Shown here in pieces: positions 46,292-58,425 of a DNA stretch of 64,000 nt; positions within the stretch are counted from its first letter, which is position 1, and every line of letters begins with the position of its first letter. The notes beneath the pieces were generated by a model. That model searched no databases and was not told where the DNA came from. It saw nothing but the letters and a program-made list of their open reading frames with translations. Source of the stretch: Xanthoparmelia taractica (Eukaryota > Ascomycota > Lecanoromycetes > Lecanorales > Parmeliaceae). Location: NCBI GenBank assembly GCA_033085395.1, contig JANQBS010000031.1:62001-126000 (forward strand). The letters run 5' to 3'. The translations under genes and the position numbers were made by a program.

Positions 46292-47801
46292 TCACGCGCT
46301 TTCATCTCCTTCAAGACCCATCTCCCACCCAGGCGTCTCTTTCGGTCCAAGGCCAGCCCACTTCTTCGCCTTTTCGATGTACCCTTCATCCTTTTGTCGT
46401 TCTTCCATGTCGAGCTTTGCGGCCTCTTCCTCCTGGCCGCTCTTCAGTTCGAAACGCCTCATCCTACTTCCAATCCTTCCGTCAACAATCATCTTTTCCT
46501 GCCACACTCTCTCCCTGTTATCTCCCTCTTCGTTTGGCTTCCAGGCACTCTTGTGCCATTCTGACTCTTCATCTCTCAATATTGCTTCTTGCTCCCAGAC
46601 TTCTTTCGTTTGCGTAACAGCACTTTCGCTCTGGCTACCAACGCTGGGCGAGGCATCATCTGGATCAATGGCAGAAGCGAGTTCGGCGGATTGGGTGTAG
46701 GGGCGTGTTTGAGATGCGAGGACTAGAGCTGCGACAGAGGCGCCGGTGGAGTCGGCGAGGTGCCGCCGAGTGAGGAAGCGATAGATACGTATCGGAAAGT
46801 TGAAGAAGCCGAGGAGGTGGGGAAGCGGGACGGGGATTGATGGAGGAAGGGAAGTAGGTAACGTGGGAGCAGCAGGTGAAGATGCATATTCGGAAGGCGT
46901 AATGTACGGAGGTGTGACGGGTGGTTTTTTTGACTTGTCGGCGGGCTTTTCGGATGGAGTTTCTGACGTTGTAGAATCTATTTGAGGCGGAGAAGAGGTG
47001 GGGTTTTCTGAAGACGATGTTTCTGAAGGTGGAATCTCTGGGAGAGGGGAATCTGGAGATTGAGCTGCCAGCGGTTGAGGACCTGTTTTTTCGGGTTCGG
47101 AAGACTGAGTGTTGGCTAAAGGTCCCAGCCAGCCCTCATGAAGACCGCGAATGTACTCCTTCCAAGTGTGTCTGCCCAATACCAAATCGCCCTGCACACC
47201 ATCCCAATCCGTAATTCCAGCCATTCTCCGCATTTCCCGGTACATATCTTCCTGACTTTCTTCACCAGGTTCAGCTTGCGAAGTCTCGCCATTTCGTTTT
47301 CGAAGCTTCCTTATCTTCTCCGCCAGTCCTGCCCTGACTTCTCCCTCCCTGCGGCCCTCAATGACATCCCAATCCATAGCTCCAGCTACTAGTATAGGCT
47401 TTATGTACTCATGGAAATGTTCTCGAGATACTCGAAGTCCATCCCCAGGTGGCGCTGCCAGGAAGATGGTGATTCTCCGGGGCATCATGTTGACGGGTAG
47501 AGGTTCTTGCGCGAGGTGGGAAACGAAGGTGCACCATTTTCGCTGCACTTGCCTCTTGTGGTGGCGGTCGTACAGAAGCGTCGCGGTGAAGGAGCCAGTT
47601 ATGGTCCAGAAGATAAGCCAATTGCGAGAAGGCAGCCTGAATTTTAAGTTGGGTAGTCCTGTATGTTTTCTTTTAGCAGCCTACTTGTCTTGCTGGCCGC
47701 TCGCACTATTTTGACCTACCCATCATTCGAAGCGCTGGGTTACTGGCCACTTTGGAAGAGGTGGCGGGGGAGGCACCTTTGGACGATAGCTTCTCTGCCA
47801 T
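46292..47801 (-). CDS. TIM54: mitochondrial import inner-membrane translocase subunit TIM54
   Basis: Two exons, 47801-47720 and 47658-46292, give 482 residues; the 61-nt intron has donor GTAGGT and acceptor ACAG. The N-terminus (NPALRMMGLPNFKFRLPSRN) and the single membrane span (WLIFWTITGSFTATLLYD) are the Tim54 hallmark. Next come KRQVQRKWC and PRRITIFLAAPPGDGL, a conserved intermembrane-space strand. A long Pro/Ser/Thr-rich linker occupies about residues 210-290. The C-terminal part has GFFNFPIRIYRFLTRR and ends with an acidic helix. Tim54 is a scaffold of the TIM22 complex that inserts carrier proteins into the inner membrane. It is divergently transcribed from the COT-1 kinase gene. Confidence 0.92.
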
Positions 47802-48449
47802 GACTGAAGCACTCCTCGAGGCCGGCTCAAATTAGAGCAAAAGTCATGGACAGCTTTTCCATGCAGAGAAGTGCTCGGGAGGTCTAGCCTAAGATGATCT
47901 AGCTACCGCAACGGCGCCGTGCGGAACCAGGGGAGCACATGGCTTTTTAATGCAATGAAATGCAGTCCTGCTTGGGGGGCTTTTTTTTTCCTTTCTTTAA
48001 ATCTTTTATATCATGGCTTTGTAGCAGTTGAGCTGTCAATGATTTAGATCAATTGCATATGAAGATATATTTTTTGCAATTCTCATGCGATTTCTGAAGG
48101 ATGAGAATCAGCTACTTATTAGTTCACTACTAACTGCATCCCTTTAAACCCTTTTCCCAAAGAAAATTTAAGTGGGCCCTGTCTGTACAGTAGAGTAGAA
48201 GTAGCTGCAGTAAAGGATTTGCCCAATTGCAGTAGCAGTCCAAGTACATCAGTCGTATAAACCTTCTTCAGACTTGCTGTCGCTGATTGACCGCCGAATT
48301 ACCCCGCAATAACTGTCGCTTTCTTTCATCGCGATCAAAATGTTAGCGCGTCTGCTCTCATTCCTATAACACTTTTGTCCTCCCTCTGCCATCCGTTCAC
48401 GTTCAACCTCCCACAAACCAGCAACAATCACCACCCACCTTCAACCACC
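47802..48449. promoter_or_regulatory. divergent promoter region, TIM54 / COT-1 kinase
   Basis: About 650 bp between the two start codons. It contains a T-rich run (about 47980-47990), an AT-rich middle (47990-48130) and, next to the kinase ATG, a CA-rich leader (AACCAGCAACAATCACCACC). No specific operator can be named. Confidence 0.5.
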
Positions 48450-50796
48450 ATGGATCGAAATATCGACCCAAAAAAGCAACTTCACCTTAACTTTGGGGGG
48501 TTAGGTGGAGGCGGAAGTTATAACAATGATCGAAACTATACACCTACCAACGAGCGTGTCTTTCCCACTACACCTTCCAACTTTCCTCACTCCGTCTTTC
48601 CGAGCGGTCAAGCCGCCAACGACTACATCGGTGCTCAAATTCAAAGCCCATACGGTGGTCCAAATGGCAGCTACTTCCCCAGCGGCGGATACCAGGCTCA
48701 GTATAGCCAACCTCAGACGTCGTACCAGCAGCCGAACCAGTACCAGTACCAACCTCAGCCTCAATACCAGCAGCCAAATGTCTTAGCCCCTCAGCCATCA
48801 TACCAGCAGCAACGTCAAACTGGCTATAATGCCAATGATCCTACCTCCGGTCTCGCGCGCCAGTTCTCAAACCAAAACCTGGGAACACCTCAACGTCAAG
48901 GAAGTCCATTCGCGCGTCAACAGTCGCCGAGTTCAAGGTTACACCCAAATGGTCAACAGAATCAAGGTCAACTGCCTCGTAACCAGCACAGCTTTACTTC
49001 CAATCTATCAAACAATTCGACCACCTTAACTCCCTCTATGTCGAATGGCAGCCTCTCGGCAAGTTCTCCCTACGGTGCTCCCCCTGAGGAACAGCCGCCG
49101 GAGAAGAATCCCGAGAAATACTCTTCCAACGTTGCAAAGCGCGGCCAGGGACTGCACGCCCTAGTCGAATCTTTCTTCAAAGAGAACATCTCTCGTGCCC
49201 GTGATCGAAACGTTCGGTAAGCTCTTTCTTGTGTTAGACTGTCATCCCATCCAAAAACCTCCACCTGCTGATCTTGCGTTCGATCTTCAGTGCTCGGGAG
49301 CTTGATGAATTCCTTAAGAGTGACAAACACTCGGAGCAGGAAAAGAACCGTCAGCTTGAAAAGGCTCGCAGCGCAGAAGCGCGGTACCTTCGTTTCCTCC
49401 GCACTAAAGAGGAACCTGACAATTTCATAACCGTAAAGAAAATTGGTAAAGGTGCGTTCGGAGAGGTTAGGCTCGTCAATCGTGTAAAAGATGGCAAGAT
49501 CTACGCGCTCAAGTCGCTCAATAAGGCCGAGATGTTCAAGAAAGACCAACTTGCACACGTACGTGCAGAGCGTGATATCCTAGCCGAGTCTGACAGTCCA
49601 TGGGTCGTTAAGCTATACACGACATTCCAGGACAAGAGCAGACTCTACATGTTGATGGAATTCTTGCCAGGAGGGGATCTTATGACTATGCTCATCAAGT
49701 ACGAGATCTTTTCGATTCCGATAACGAGATTCTACATTGCCGAAATCATCCTTGCTATTGAGGCTGTACACAAACATGGCTTTATTCATCGGTATGTTCT
49801 GGTTCGAGTTGTCCCTGCATGACGAACTCTGTCTTCCAAAGTGATGTTACTCTCCTGTATAGATCCAGCACGTTGCTCCATACTTTCATTTGCGCCTGAA
49901 ATTTCCTGTATAGGCTAATGTCATCTTAGGGATATCAAGCCGGACAATATACTTCTGGACCGTGGTGGACACGTCAAGCTCACGGACTTTGGTCTGTCAA
50001 CTGGCTTCCACAAGGAGCATGACAACGCTTACTACCAAAATCTGATAAAGGGAACTTCGAGCAAGCCTCGTGACAATCGTAACTCAGTCTCGCTGGATCA
50101 AATTAATCTCACAATGAGCCGTGGACAGATCAATACATGGCGTCAATCTCGCCGTCGCATCGCCTACTCCACCGTTGGTACACCCGACTACATCGCTCCC
50201 GAGATCTTCACTGGCCAAGGTTACTCCTTCAGCTGTGACTGGTGGTCCGTCGGTGCTATCATGTTTGAATGCTTGATTGGCTGGCCTCCATTCTGTGCTG
50301 AGGATGCCCATGATACCTACCGGAAGATTGTCAACTGGAAGCAAACATTGTATTTCCCTGAAGATAATCCCTTGCTTGATACCGAGGGCGGTCGTAGTGC
50401 GTGGCCTATCGCAGAGGAATGCATCCGAAGGTATGCCATTCTTTTGTCCACTCTCTATTATTCCTCAAGCTGACAATTCCCTACAGCATGCTTTGCGATG
50501 TCCAAGACCGGCTCGGCTCCCAGGGCGGTCCAGGCGGCAGCGTCGAAATCAAAGCTCACCCATTTTTCCATGGTGTCGACTGGAATGGTCTCCGCTCCAT
50601 ACGCGCTCCCTTCGAGCCACGCCTCAATTCCGCCACCGACGTGTCCTATTTCCCAATCGACGATATCAATCAAGCTGACGATTCAGAGCTAATTCGTGCT
50701 CAGGCGGACTCTCTTGACGATCACCAGTCTGCCGACATGGCGTTACCGTTCATTGGGTACACGTTCAAGAGGTTCAAGGGCATGAATGAACTTTGA
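48450..50796 (+). CDS. cot-1: NDR-family serine/threonine kinase COT-1 (Cbk1 orthologue)
   Basis: Four exons, 48450-49216, 49291-49791, 49930-50430 and 50487-50796, give 692 residues. The first 240 residues are Gln/Tyr/Pro/Asn-rich and disordered. Next comes the Mob-binding N-terminal regulatory helix (VESFFKENISRARDRNVRARELDEF). The kinase domain starts near residue 302: IGKGAFGEV (P-loop), YALK (Lys), HRDIKPDN (catalytic loop, split by intron 2), DFGLS, an insert of about 55 residues with basic RQSRRR before STVGTPDYIAPE (activation segment), and the C-terminal hydrophobic motif FIGYTFKRF. This is the full NDR/LATS architecture. COT-1/Cbk1 with Mob2 controls polar growth and hyphal branching; Neurospora cot-1 mutants show compact, hyperbranched growth. 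Confidence 0.96.
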
Positions 50797-51646
50797 GGTA
50801 CATATTGCAACCTGTAGGTCGAAGTCTGAGTATGAGCATCAATATCATCTTGAGGATGACGAATCGGAGGTTTCGGCATACGCGGCGAATTAGGAGTTGG
50901 ATCCGTTCATCATGGTTACCATATTATCCAAAGGAGGCAATCTTTTTTCGGGTTCCGAGAAGCTGCTGAGCAGCTTTCTCATGGCGTCTCACATCATCAG
51001 TCCTTTTACACACACACACACACAATGTCTATGGTATCCATGTAACACTGGAATATAGTGCAAAATCATCGTCATCACTTACGGTGTCTATAGTAGCCCC
51101 TCCTAGGGCGAAATAGTGCAAAACCATCGTACGATCAGCTAGCTTTCTCTCTCTGCAGCGTCTGGCCTGTAGAGCATAAGCACTGAAAACCTCCACAGCA
51201 TACACTAGGAATTAAAATCGAATAAAAAAGATGATTTAAGCACGCGGGCCTTTCTATGCTGCTTGATTTCCGTAGTCGTAGTAAAAGCATGTGCGGTCAC
51301 TGTCCCTGCCTTTGGCACCCAGTGTAGTCAATTCAGCTCCCAACGCCAAAAGACCGAACCAAGCTCCGGCCATTACCTTAATTAGGCATCTTTTGTGGTT
51401 TTTTACGGTCAATTCGGTAGCTACCTTGGCTAGGATAGCCTTCTAGTAGCAGCAGTCGGGTTGTCAAAACAAACCCTCGACATTCGCGATGGGGGATTGA
51501 ATTTTGGAGAGTTTTACCCAGCCTTGGGAAGGTGAGGTCCGTGGTCGGGCGTTGAGGACGCAACGCTTTGAGGGAGCATATAGTGCCTATGTTGTACCGT
51601 TTACAAACAACAACAGTTTTTACCCTTATAACCATCACCTCCGCGG
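50797..51646. other. intergenic between convergent kinase and TBCE genes
   Basis: 3' flanks of both genes. It holds a CA microsatellite (51007-51024) and two near-copies of a short motif, GTGCAAAATCATCGT and GTGCAAAACCATCGT (about 51058 and 51116), 58 bp apart. No gene is seen. Confidence 0.5.
51007..51024 (+). repeat. (CA)n microsatellite
   Basis: An uninterrupted run of about nine AC dinucleotides in the COT-1 3' flank. Confidence 0.85.
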
Positions 51647-53812
51647 TCAGCGCAGCTCAACCCTCACCCTCGCCTCCGCACCCTCAACAAAGAACCCTAC
51701 CTCCCTCGTCCCATCCACCAGCTCCATTTCCCTCCTCTTCCACCTCCCCTCCTCCTCCTCCTTCTCTTCCCTTCCACCCACCTTTCCACCCACCATTCCG
51801 CCCACCTTTCGCCCCGCCCTCCGCCCAACCCTCCTTTCCTCCTCAGATTCCTCCTCACTGACGCTCCAGCCCTCCTCCTCCTCAGCCACAGGATCCCATT
51901 CCTCGGTCTCCCAAACGAGCCTGATGGATAAGGGTCTGATGTCGAAGAGGTGAGCTACGATGCCTTTGAGGCGGTAAGTGTCGATGGTTCGGGGGATGAG
52001 TTTCTTCTGTTCCGTGATGGGATGGATTTGGGGAGGAGGAGGAGGAGGAAGAGAAGGAGGAGGAGGATGGTTTTGGTGGGTACGTGGTTCTTCGGGGTCA
52101 CTGTTCGCGGTGATTTTCTCGTCTGCCGAGTGCCCGGCGATGCTTTGAGCGTGTTTTCGTGCCTTTTGCAGGTCTTGAGTGGCCATGTGGAAGGTGAATG
52201 CTGTTACTCGCGCTGCCAGTGTTCCTGCGCTGGCGGTTGCGGTGGCGGGGGTTCTGGTGATGGTGGGTTCGCCGTGGATGTCGCACAGTTCTTTCCATCG
52301 TGGGTGTTCGTCTAGTATTTTGCGTTCCTCCGTTTCGTTAGTGGCGGCGGCGAGTTGCTTTGATACTTGGCTGAGGTAGTAGAGCTCGGCGTTTTGTCTT
52401 TCGGGAGGGGTGATTTGTGAGTAGTTGAGCTCGGTAAGTGTCGCGAGGCGGGCGATCGTGTGGAGTGATGCGGAGGGATAGGTTGTTAGTGGTGTATGTT
52501 TAGTAAGGAGCGAGGTCAGTCGTGGGAACGATATGGGGATTGGGTTGAGAGAGGAGAGTGTGGGAAGAAGTGTCGACATAAGATCTAGATGCTTGAGCTT
52601 CAGGAAGATTATGCTCTTATCTGGGGATGAAGAAAGCGACGTAAGAGGATTTGCTCGGAGGGAGAGATTTTGGAGGTTGGGAAGGGCAGCCAGCGGATGG
52701 ATATTTTCGAGGGTGGTGAAGGCGTTGGAAGAGAGGTCTAGTTTCGTGAGAAACGGGATTTTTAGGGGCGATGTGACGTCGGTGAGATTGTTGGAGGCGA
52801 GAGAAAGGGTCGTCAGCGAGGGAAATTGGGCCGTGAAGTTTCTGACCTGAGGTACTCGGTCAGCGCTGAGGAGTGGTTGCTCTTAGAGAAATATGGGTTG
52901 CTCACAAATTCCCATGAGAGGTTGCCGTTCTTGCCTTTCGTGGGCTTTTGCAAGAACACAAGGTCGTTCAGGCTCAGCTCTTGGAGTCGTTCATGGAGTA
53001 CATGTGGCTCGTCGTTCTTGAAAGGGTCCTCGGGCCTGCTCAGTGTATTACCGCTATAGGACCCGAGGTAAGCAGAGATACCAGTAATATTTAGACATTT
53101 AATGAACATACTCAAGCTTTAGGCATCTTAAAAATTGGAGAGATTTGCAGATAGCTGTGATTTCGCACCAACTCTCAATCAAATTCCTGCTCAAGTCAAG
53201 CTCGACGATCTTTAGGTTCTGTTCATCAAGATCTCTTTCGACGGTTGCGATGCATGCACCATCTAGCACCACGATCCGAAGCTCCTGCAGCTCTGCCAGC
53301 TGCCGTCGGATCTTCTCAAAGCCAACCTCCTCCACGGTTTTGCCACTGATGTGGATTTCGTTTGCCGTTGCCGCAATATCCTCTGCGCTGCTTGAGGCAT
53401 ACTTTTTCTTCAAAGCCTCAAAAATGCCAACGGGCTGATCATTGGGTCTAGAAGGGCGAATAAAGGACGCTGCAGTAGGAGAAGCGCTACGGCCTGACTC
53501 ATATAATGAATGAGTCCATGCAGATAGAAATTGGCGTCTCGAACAAAGATGATCGACAATTTTTGAACACGAGGAATCATAGAAGGTGAATGAAAGACTA
53601 GAAGAGTTGGTTCCAGACCTACATTCAAAGTATCTTACACCATTATGACTTCCATCATGCTTGCCTCTACCTGGCTCGTCCCATTCTACCCCAAGCCAGT
53701 CTCCTTTAGTGCCCTCGACAGGACCAACATAGCGCACTGTGCACAGCGCCCCGCTAAAGGAGAGACGTCGCCCAGGGTAATTTTTGAGTCCGGACATTCT
53801 TCCTCGCAGCAT
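51647..53812 (-). CDS. PAC2: tubulin-folding cofactor E (TBCE/Pac2 family)
   Basis: Four exons, 53812-53623, 53493-53112, 53053-52906 and 52846-51647, give 639 residues. Domains in order: an N-terminal CAP-Gly (ALCTVRYVGPVEGTKGDWLGVEWD, then GKHDG and NGVRYFECRS), which binds the alpha-tubulin tail; leucine-rich repeats (LKIVELDLSRNLI, LTTLSLASNNL, LTKLDLSSNAF, LQNLSLRANPL); and a C-terminal ubiquitin-like domain (TYRLKGIVAHLFDIRPLSIRLVWE). The ubiquitin-like part is interrupted by an acidic then Gly/Lys-rich tandem insert (VGGMVGGKVGG). TBCE works with cofactors A-D in folding the tubulin dimer. The CAP-Gly intron donor GTAGGT restores ECRSASPTAAS, as in relatives. A second ATG at 53797 is an equally good start. 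Confidence 0.9.
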
Positions 53813-56445
53813 CGCCGAAGATCAGTTGCCAATAATGGAGCAAAATTGAAAGCTTGTGTTTAGGCGCGGCCCTGTGGCGCTGGCGGCTAGTCGGAGAAAC
53901 TCTCTCCAACGACATGTCAACTGTCTGCCTTTTGCTTCGCCCTGGTACCAGAAACTTAGATCAGTAACAAGAAAGTTCTTTACCTGTCTCTGTCATTCAG
54001 GCCTCTGGCCAAATGTTGTACTTCTTCTCCCTTGCCGGATAGGCTGAGCTCTCGATTTTTGATACCCTTAATGACTTGTCATTCGTGATGGGACTTCGCG
54101 ATCGAAAAGCCTTTGCCCCGCTGTCTTTGTCTTTGCGCTATGCCCTTTTCTATCCCATTGGACTGCCATGTCACCGTTCAGCCTTTCTGAAGGAGAAAAT
54201 CTACGCATGGAAGAGTGCGTGCAATATGTCAGGACTAGCATGTGACCGAGTTGTAGGCTTGATCCTAGATAATAGAGCGTCAGGGTGGGAGGCAAGAGCC
54301 TGACTGCCAAGGTGGTGCCGTATCCAGCGAAAAAAGTCGTATAGGGAGTGCTCCTCAACTCTGTTTGAGGACGTGTACGACTATGACACTGCTTTTATGC
54401 GAGTATACATAATGCGACAAGGGCCAACCATGATGCATGCCAACTTATTTTTATGTACAGCTTGATGGACGTGCAGCTTTAGGGAGTTGGCCCGGTCGTG
54501 TTATCATGAAATGATGAAGAACTTCGGTTACAATCTGTCAAAAGTCGAGATCTTGAAAATCTGAAAAGGGATCGTCGGTATCGAACCCAGGACCAAAAAA
54601 ATGCTCCACCTTACAGTTCTTCCTTCCCTGGAAGCCCTACCCCGGACAGTGAGACCACATTACACGGGTCTGTTAAAGTATCACTTGATAAATCTCTATC
54701 CTCAGTCACACACAGAGGCCATTATGGCGAGGAGCTAGGCTTGAGGAGACTGGGCAGACACAACAGGGGCTCACAAGCGCGGGAAGCAAATTGGTATTAC
54801 CGAAGTGCCTTTCGACTTATTCCCACCGAGCCACAGGAGCAGTTGAGTAAAATCTTGTTATTTAATTATTTATTTTTTCTACGCATTCTTTCGTCTAATA
54901 TCACTCTACATCATTGCACCACATGACCAACCACACATAGAAATCCAAAACCACGCCAAATCCTGCATCAGAATGACAATCAACAATCAAGGTCTTTTAC
55001 TGATGATTACAAGTTCCAGATAGAGCTGGTCAACAACATCTCTACAAGACGCCTACGAGTCTCACCAACAGCAAGGTTCGATAAAAGTAAAGCGAACCTT
55101 ACACACTAACCACCCCTGAATCAGCAAGGCCAATTGGTAGTGCGAAGTATGAGAAGAATATCAGGAGCAGGAGTACAGCAAACAGTATTTGCGTATGTTC
55201 TAATCAACAGAACGCAGTTAATTTCCTTCTAGCACCACTCCTAAATCCACAATACCATAGCAACTATACTCAAACCAGCATGTCGTCCTCCAGCTCGAGC
55301 ATCGCTTCCTGGATTCTTGTTAAACGCCCCTTGCAATCAGTCCGGTCAACACACGAACGCGAACCATATACAGCATACGCCTTCTCCCCATCCTCCACGG
55401 ACTCCTCCAGGTCTTGTCGTTACCCTTCAGCTTGCCTTTGAACAAACATTCTGACTATCATGTCTCCTACCAGGCGCCCTCAGTATAGCCACCGCGACCT
55501 CACCGTTTTCAGCCAGAACGTCGGTCCAAGTCTTGATCGTCGATATATCTTTGACGTGATCAGCACAGGTCTATAAGGGTGCGCTCCGAAGATCTCTGGC
55601 TCTCTTACGGATATTGTTTAACACTATCGTTAGATACGAACAGAACTCTGCAAGCGGCCAAGCCGTGGCCTTGAATCAAAGTGTAAGCACGTCCTACAAG
55701 CCAACCGAGAAGTAGACTAGAGTGCTAAAGTCTAAGCTCGAGACTTGATTGCTCGGCTGATGGCAATGTTTAGTGTCTCTGTAACATTGTAACAATCTCT
55801 ACGGTATCAAAACTCGATCATCTTGGCATTGATGCTTGAAATTTGTTTCTTGCATTTAATGTCCTTCTTAATTCTCTCAACGAACGAGCCGCTCACCTAC
55901 GCAGAAAGGATATTTCGATGAGCAGAAAGGGTTTCTTGGGGGATGTGCGACTTGCAGTCTCTGCAGATTATTTTCAGGTTATATAGAAGTTTTCCAAGAT
56001 GTCTTTATGTTCCTGGTAAGGAGCTCGCCGAGAAAGTCTTCAAAGATATTCCCGTTCGGAGCCAACGCCTTGACGTTGTCTCCACGTGGATGTAGGTTCT
56101 CTTTAGTTAGACAGCTTGACATGCGATCTGCACTAAGTGAGGATCTTAGCCCATGCAGTAGTGTAGACAAAGCAAGCAATCCCTTGGTCACTTAGCATCT
56201 CTCAAACATGATTGTCGTATATCCAGAGTATCAAACCAAAAGCAAGATTAGTGTAGGACTTTGAAGTTGCGCGGAGAGCGCGCCAAAGGATAAACGCGGG
56301 AATCACGTGACATGTTGGTGTACATCAAAACCTTGCAACTTGTGGTCGAACGTCAATACTCTAGTGTGTGAGAAATTGCCGTGTATAGGAACTTTCGGAT
56401 ATTCTGCTGGAGACTCTAGACTTTGCAAGCACTGGGTGATTTGTC
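53813..56445. other. intergenic, nothing supported
   Basis: About 2.6 kb upstream of both TBCE and SF3A2. Two tiny plus-strand frames with Ser-rich or basic starts (55278, 53 codons; 55460, 38 codons) cannot be supported as genes. No tRNA or rRNA was recognised; a GGTTCGAT-like stretch near 54570 (minus) does not fold into a T-arm. Confidence 0.45.
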
Positions 56446-57231
56446 ATGGATTACCAGGTACGCATCTTTTCTTATGTATCCGGTCTTCATCTACAGATCG
56501 CAAGCTAATATATTTTTCTCTCGCAGAACCGAGCCGGCTCCAAATTCGGCGGCGGAGGAGTAGCATCTCACTCAGCCACCAACGCCGACCGGCGAGAGCG
56601 TCTCCGCAAACTCGCCCTCGAAACCATCGATCTAGACAAAGACCCCTACTTCTTCAAGAACCACGTCGGCTCCTTTGAATGTCGGCTCTGTCTCACAGTA
56701 CATCAGAACGATGGCTCCTATCTCGCCCACACACAAGGTCGCAAACATCAGACGAACCTGGCTAGGAGAGCAGCGAGGGAGCAAAAGGAGGGGAGAGCGC
56801 AAGATGCAAATATGCTGGGTGTGAACATGGGGGTGCAGGTGCGGAGGAATATGGTGAAGATTGGACGACCGGGGTATAAGATTACGAAGACTCGGGATCC
56901 TTTGACCAGGCAGATGGGTCTACTCTTCCAGCTGCAATATCCGGAGATTACGCCAGGTGTGGTGCCGAGGGTCAGGTTCATGTCGGCGTTTGAGCAGAAG
57001 GTGGAAGATCCACCGGACAAGAACTATCAGTACTTGCTTGTCGCAGCGGAGCCGTATGAGACTTGTGGATTCAAGTTGCAAGCGAGGGAAGTGGATAGGA
57101 GGGAGGGCAGATTTTGGAGCTGGTTTGATGAGGATAGCAAGGAATTTTGGGTGCAGGTACTGTTCAAGACGGAGAGAGAAGAGAGGTATAGCGGTGTGCC
57201 TGGTCTTGCTCCTACAGCGCCGAGGCGGTAA
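56446..57231 (+). CDS. PRP11: splicing factor 3a subunit 2 (SF3A2/Prp11)
   Basis: Two exons, 56446-56457 and 56527-57231, give 238 residues; the first coding exon is just 12 nt (Met-Asp-Tyr-Gln). Joined, they read MDYQNRAGSKFGGGGVAS, the invariant N-terminus of the family. A matrin-type C2H2 zinc finger follows (FECRLCLTVHQNDGSYLAHT then GRKHQ), and the conserved core continues with PGYKITKTRDP, LLFQLQYPEI, RFMSAFEQ and WFDEDSKEFWVQVLFK. The protein is part of the U2 snRNP SF3a complex, needed for branch-site recognition and pre-spliceosome assembly. The length fits fungal members, which lack the proline-rich repeats of animals. Confidence 0.95.
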
Positions 57232-57472
57232 TATGTGATCTCATTCCACTCCCCGGGTGTCTGCATAGCATGGGTCGTACGCTAGATACCCACTGAAGAA
57301 GAAATGAACCGTGCTCAACAACATCTTTCAACGGTTTAGTGCCGTTTTCAACTGATTTAATTTTCATGGGTACCGCCCGAAGCTGTGTGCCTCCTAACCA
57401 CAACGCCAATTGCTATGCAGTCAAAATCTCACTCGGCGAAACACTGATCCCGACTAGTGCCTCACTCCATTC

Positions 57473-58043
57473 TCATTTCTCGTACTCCTGCTTCTCCTCA
57501 CTCTCATCGAAAGGGTCCCCAAATTCCTCTGCCAAACATCAGTGAGCTCCCACTCTCTCTTCCAACCTTACCAACTACTCACTTAGACTGAAATTCTTAT
57601 CCTCAAGCTGATTCCAAGCCTTCTGCCACTCCTCCCTAGCCTTCTTATTGTTCCAGCAACTCCCCGGCTCATGCGTCATCTCCGCACTCTTCGCAAAATC
57701 GCTCTTTGGCTCCCAGCCATTGCCATTGCTCTGATCTATGCCTTGCGCCGCATCCATAAGCTGGTCGGCGCCATTCATCTCGTGGCTTCCTTCTGCTGTG
57801 TCCATGGCCTCGGGTAAATCTTGTGACGGGGGCGGTGACAGGCCGGAAGGTTGCGTTCCAAGGGAGCCGAGGTTGTCGTGGAGGTTTGAGCTTGGTGCGT
57901 CGAGTTCTGAGGGGAACATGGCCTCGTCGTCGGATCCGGATGAGCTCTCGAGCATGTGGCTGTCTTCTGGGTCTAGAGGCACAAAAGTGTGTTAGATGGT
58001 TGGTAACTACATTTCAGAAGTGATAACGTGACATACCCGACAT
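57473..58043 (-). CDS. small acidic conserved protein of unknown function
   Basis: Three exons, 58043-58037, 57972-57583 and 57528-57473, give 150 residues; the first coding exon is only 7 nt (ATG TCG G). Joined, the start reads MSDPEDSHMLESSSGSDDEA. The protein is rich in Asp, Glu, Ser and Pro, disordered, with a C-terminal block EEWQKAWNQLEDKNFSLKEFG that looks like the only conserved helix, then an acidic tail DESEEKQEYEK. I recognise no domain or family. All splice joins are in phase and use GT-AG consensus sites, which is my main support. It shares a divergent promoter of about 380 bp with the SUZ-domain gene. Confidence 0.65.
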
Positions 58044-58425
58044 ATTGCCTGAGTAAGAAGATTGTCAAAATAGGAAAGATGTTGACAAGTGTTTGTGTCG
58101 AAGACGTCCTCAGATAATGCAAGCTTTAAGGATAAGGCTCCGGGCGGTCTTGACCCTCGCGGCAGCCCTAAAGAACCGTAACTGGCAACAGCCACCGCTA
58201 AATTCAGCCCTGAAGATCTGCCCCACCTGCCAATCCTATGAGGGATCCCTGAACAAACAACCGTCTTATTTCTTACTCCTTTCATATTGCTCGTTTCTTC
58301 AATTCTTCTTACGCACCACTATTACCACACATGAGATAATCTCCTACCCCACATCGCTTACATTTCTTTTACACCCTCACTGCATTAGCACAATCCCATA
58401 TCACCCTTCATAACCAAGTAAGAAG
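58044..58425. promoter_or_regulatory. divergent promoter, acidic protein / SUZ-domain gene
   Basis: A 382-bp region between two start codons. The half next to the plus-strand gene is rich in CT and CA (58250-58420), typical of a fungal leader. A TGACCCT-like motif near 58150 cannot be assigned to a factor. Confidence 0.4.

Noticed and set aside
54540..54620. tRNA-like GGTTCGAT stretch on the minus strand
   Set aside because: The flanking bases do not form a 5-bp T stem, and no anticodon or acceptor stem can be placed.
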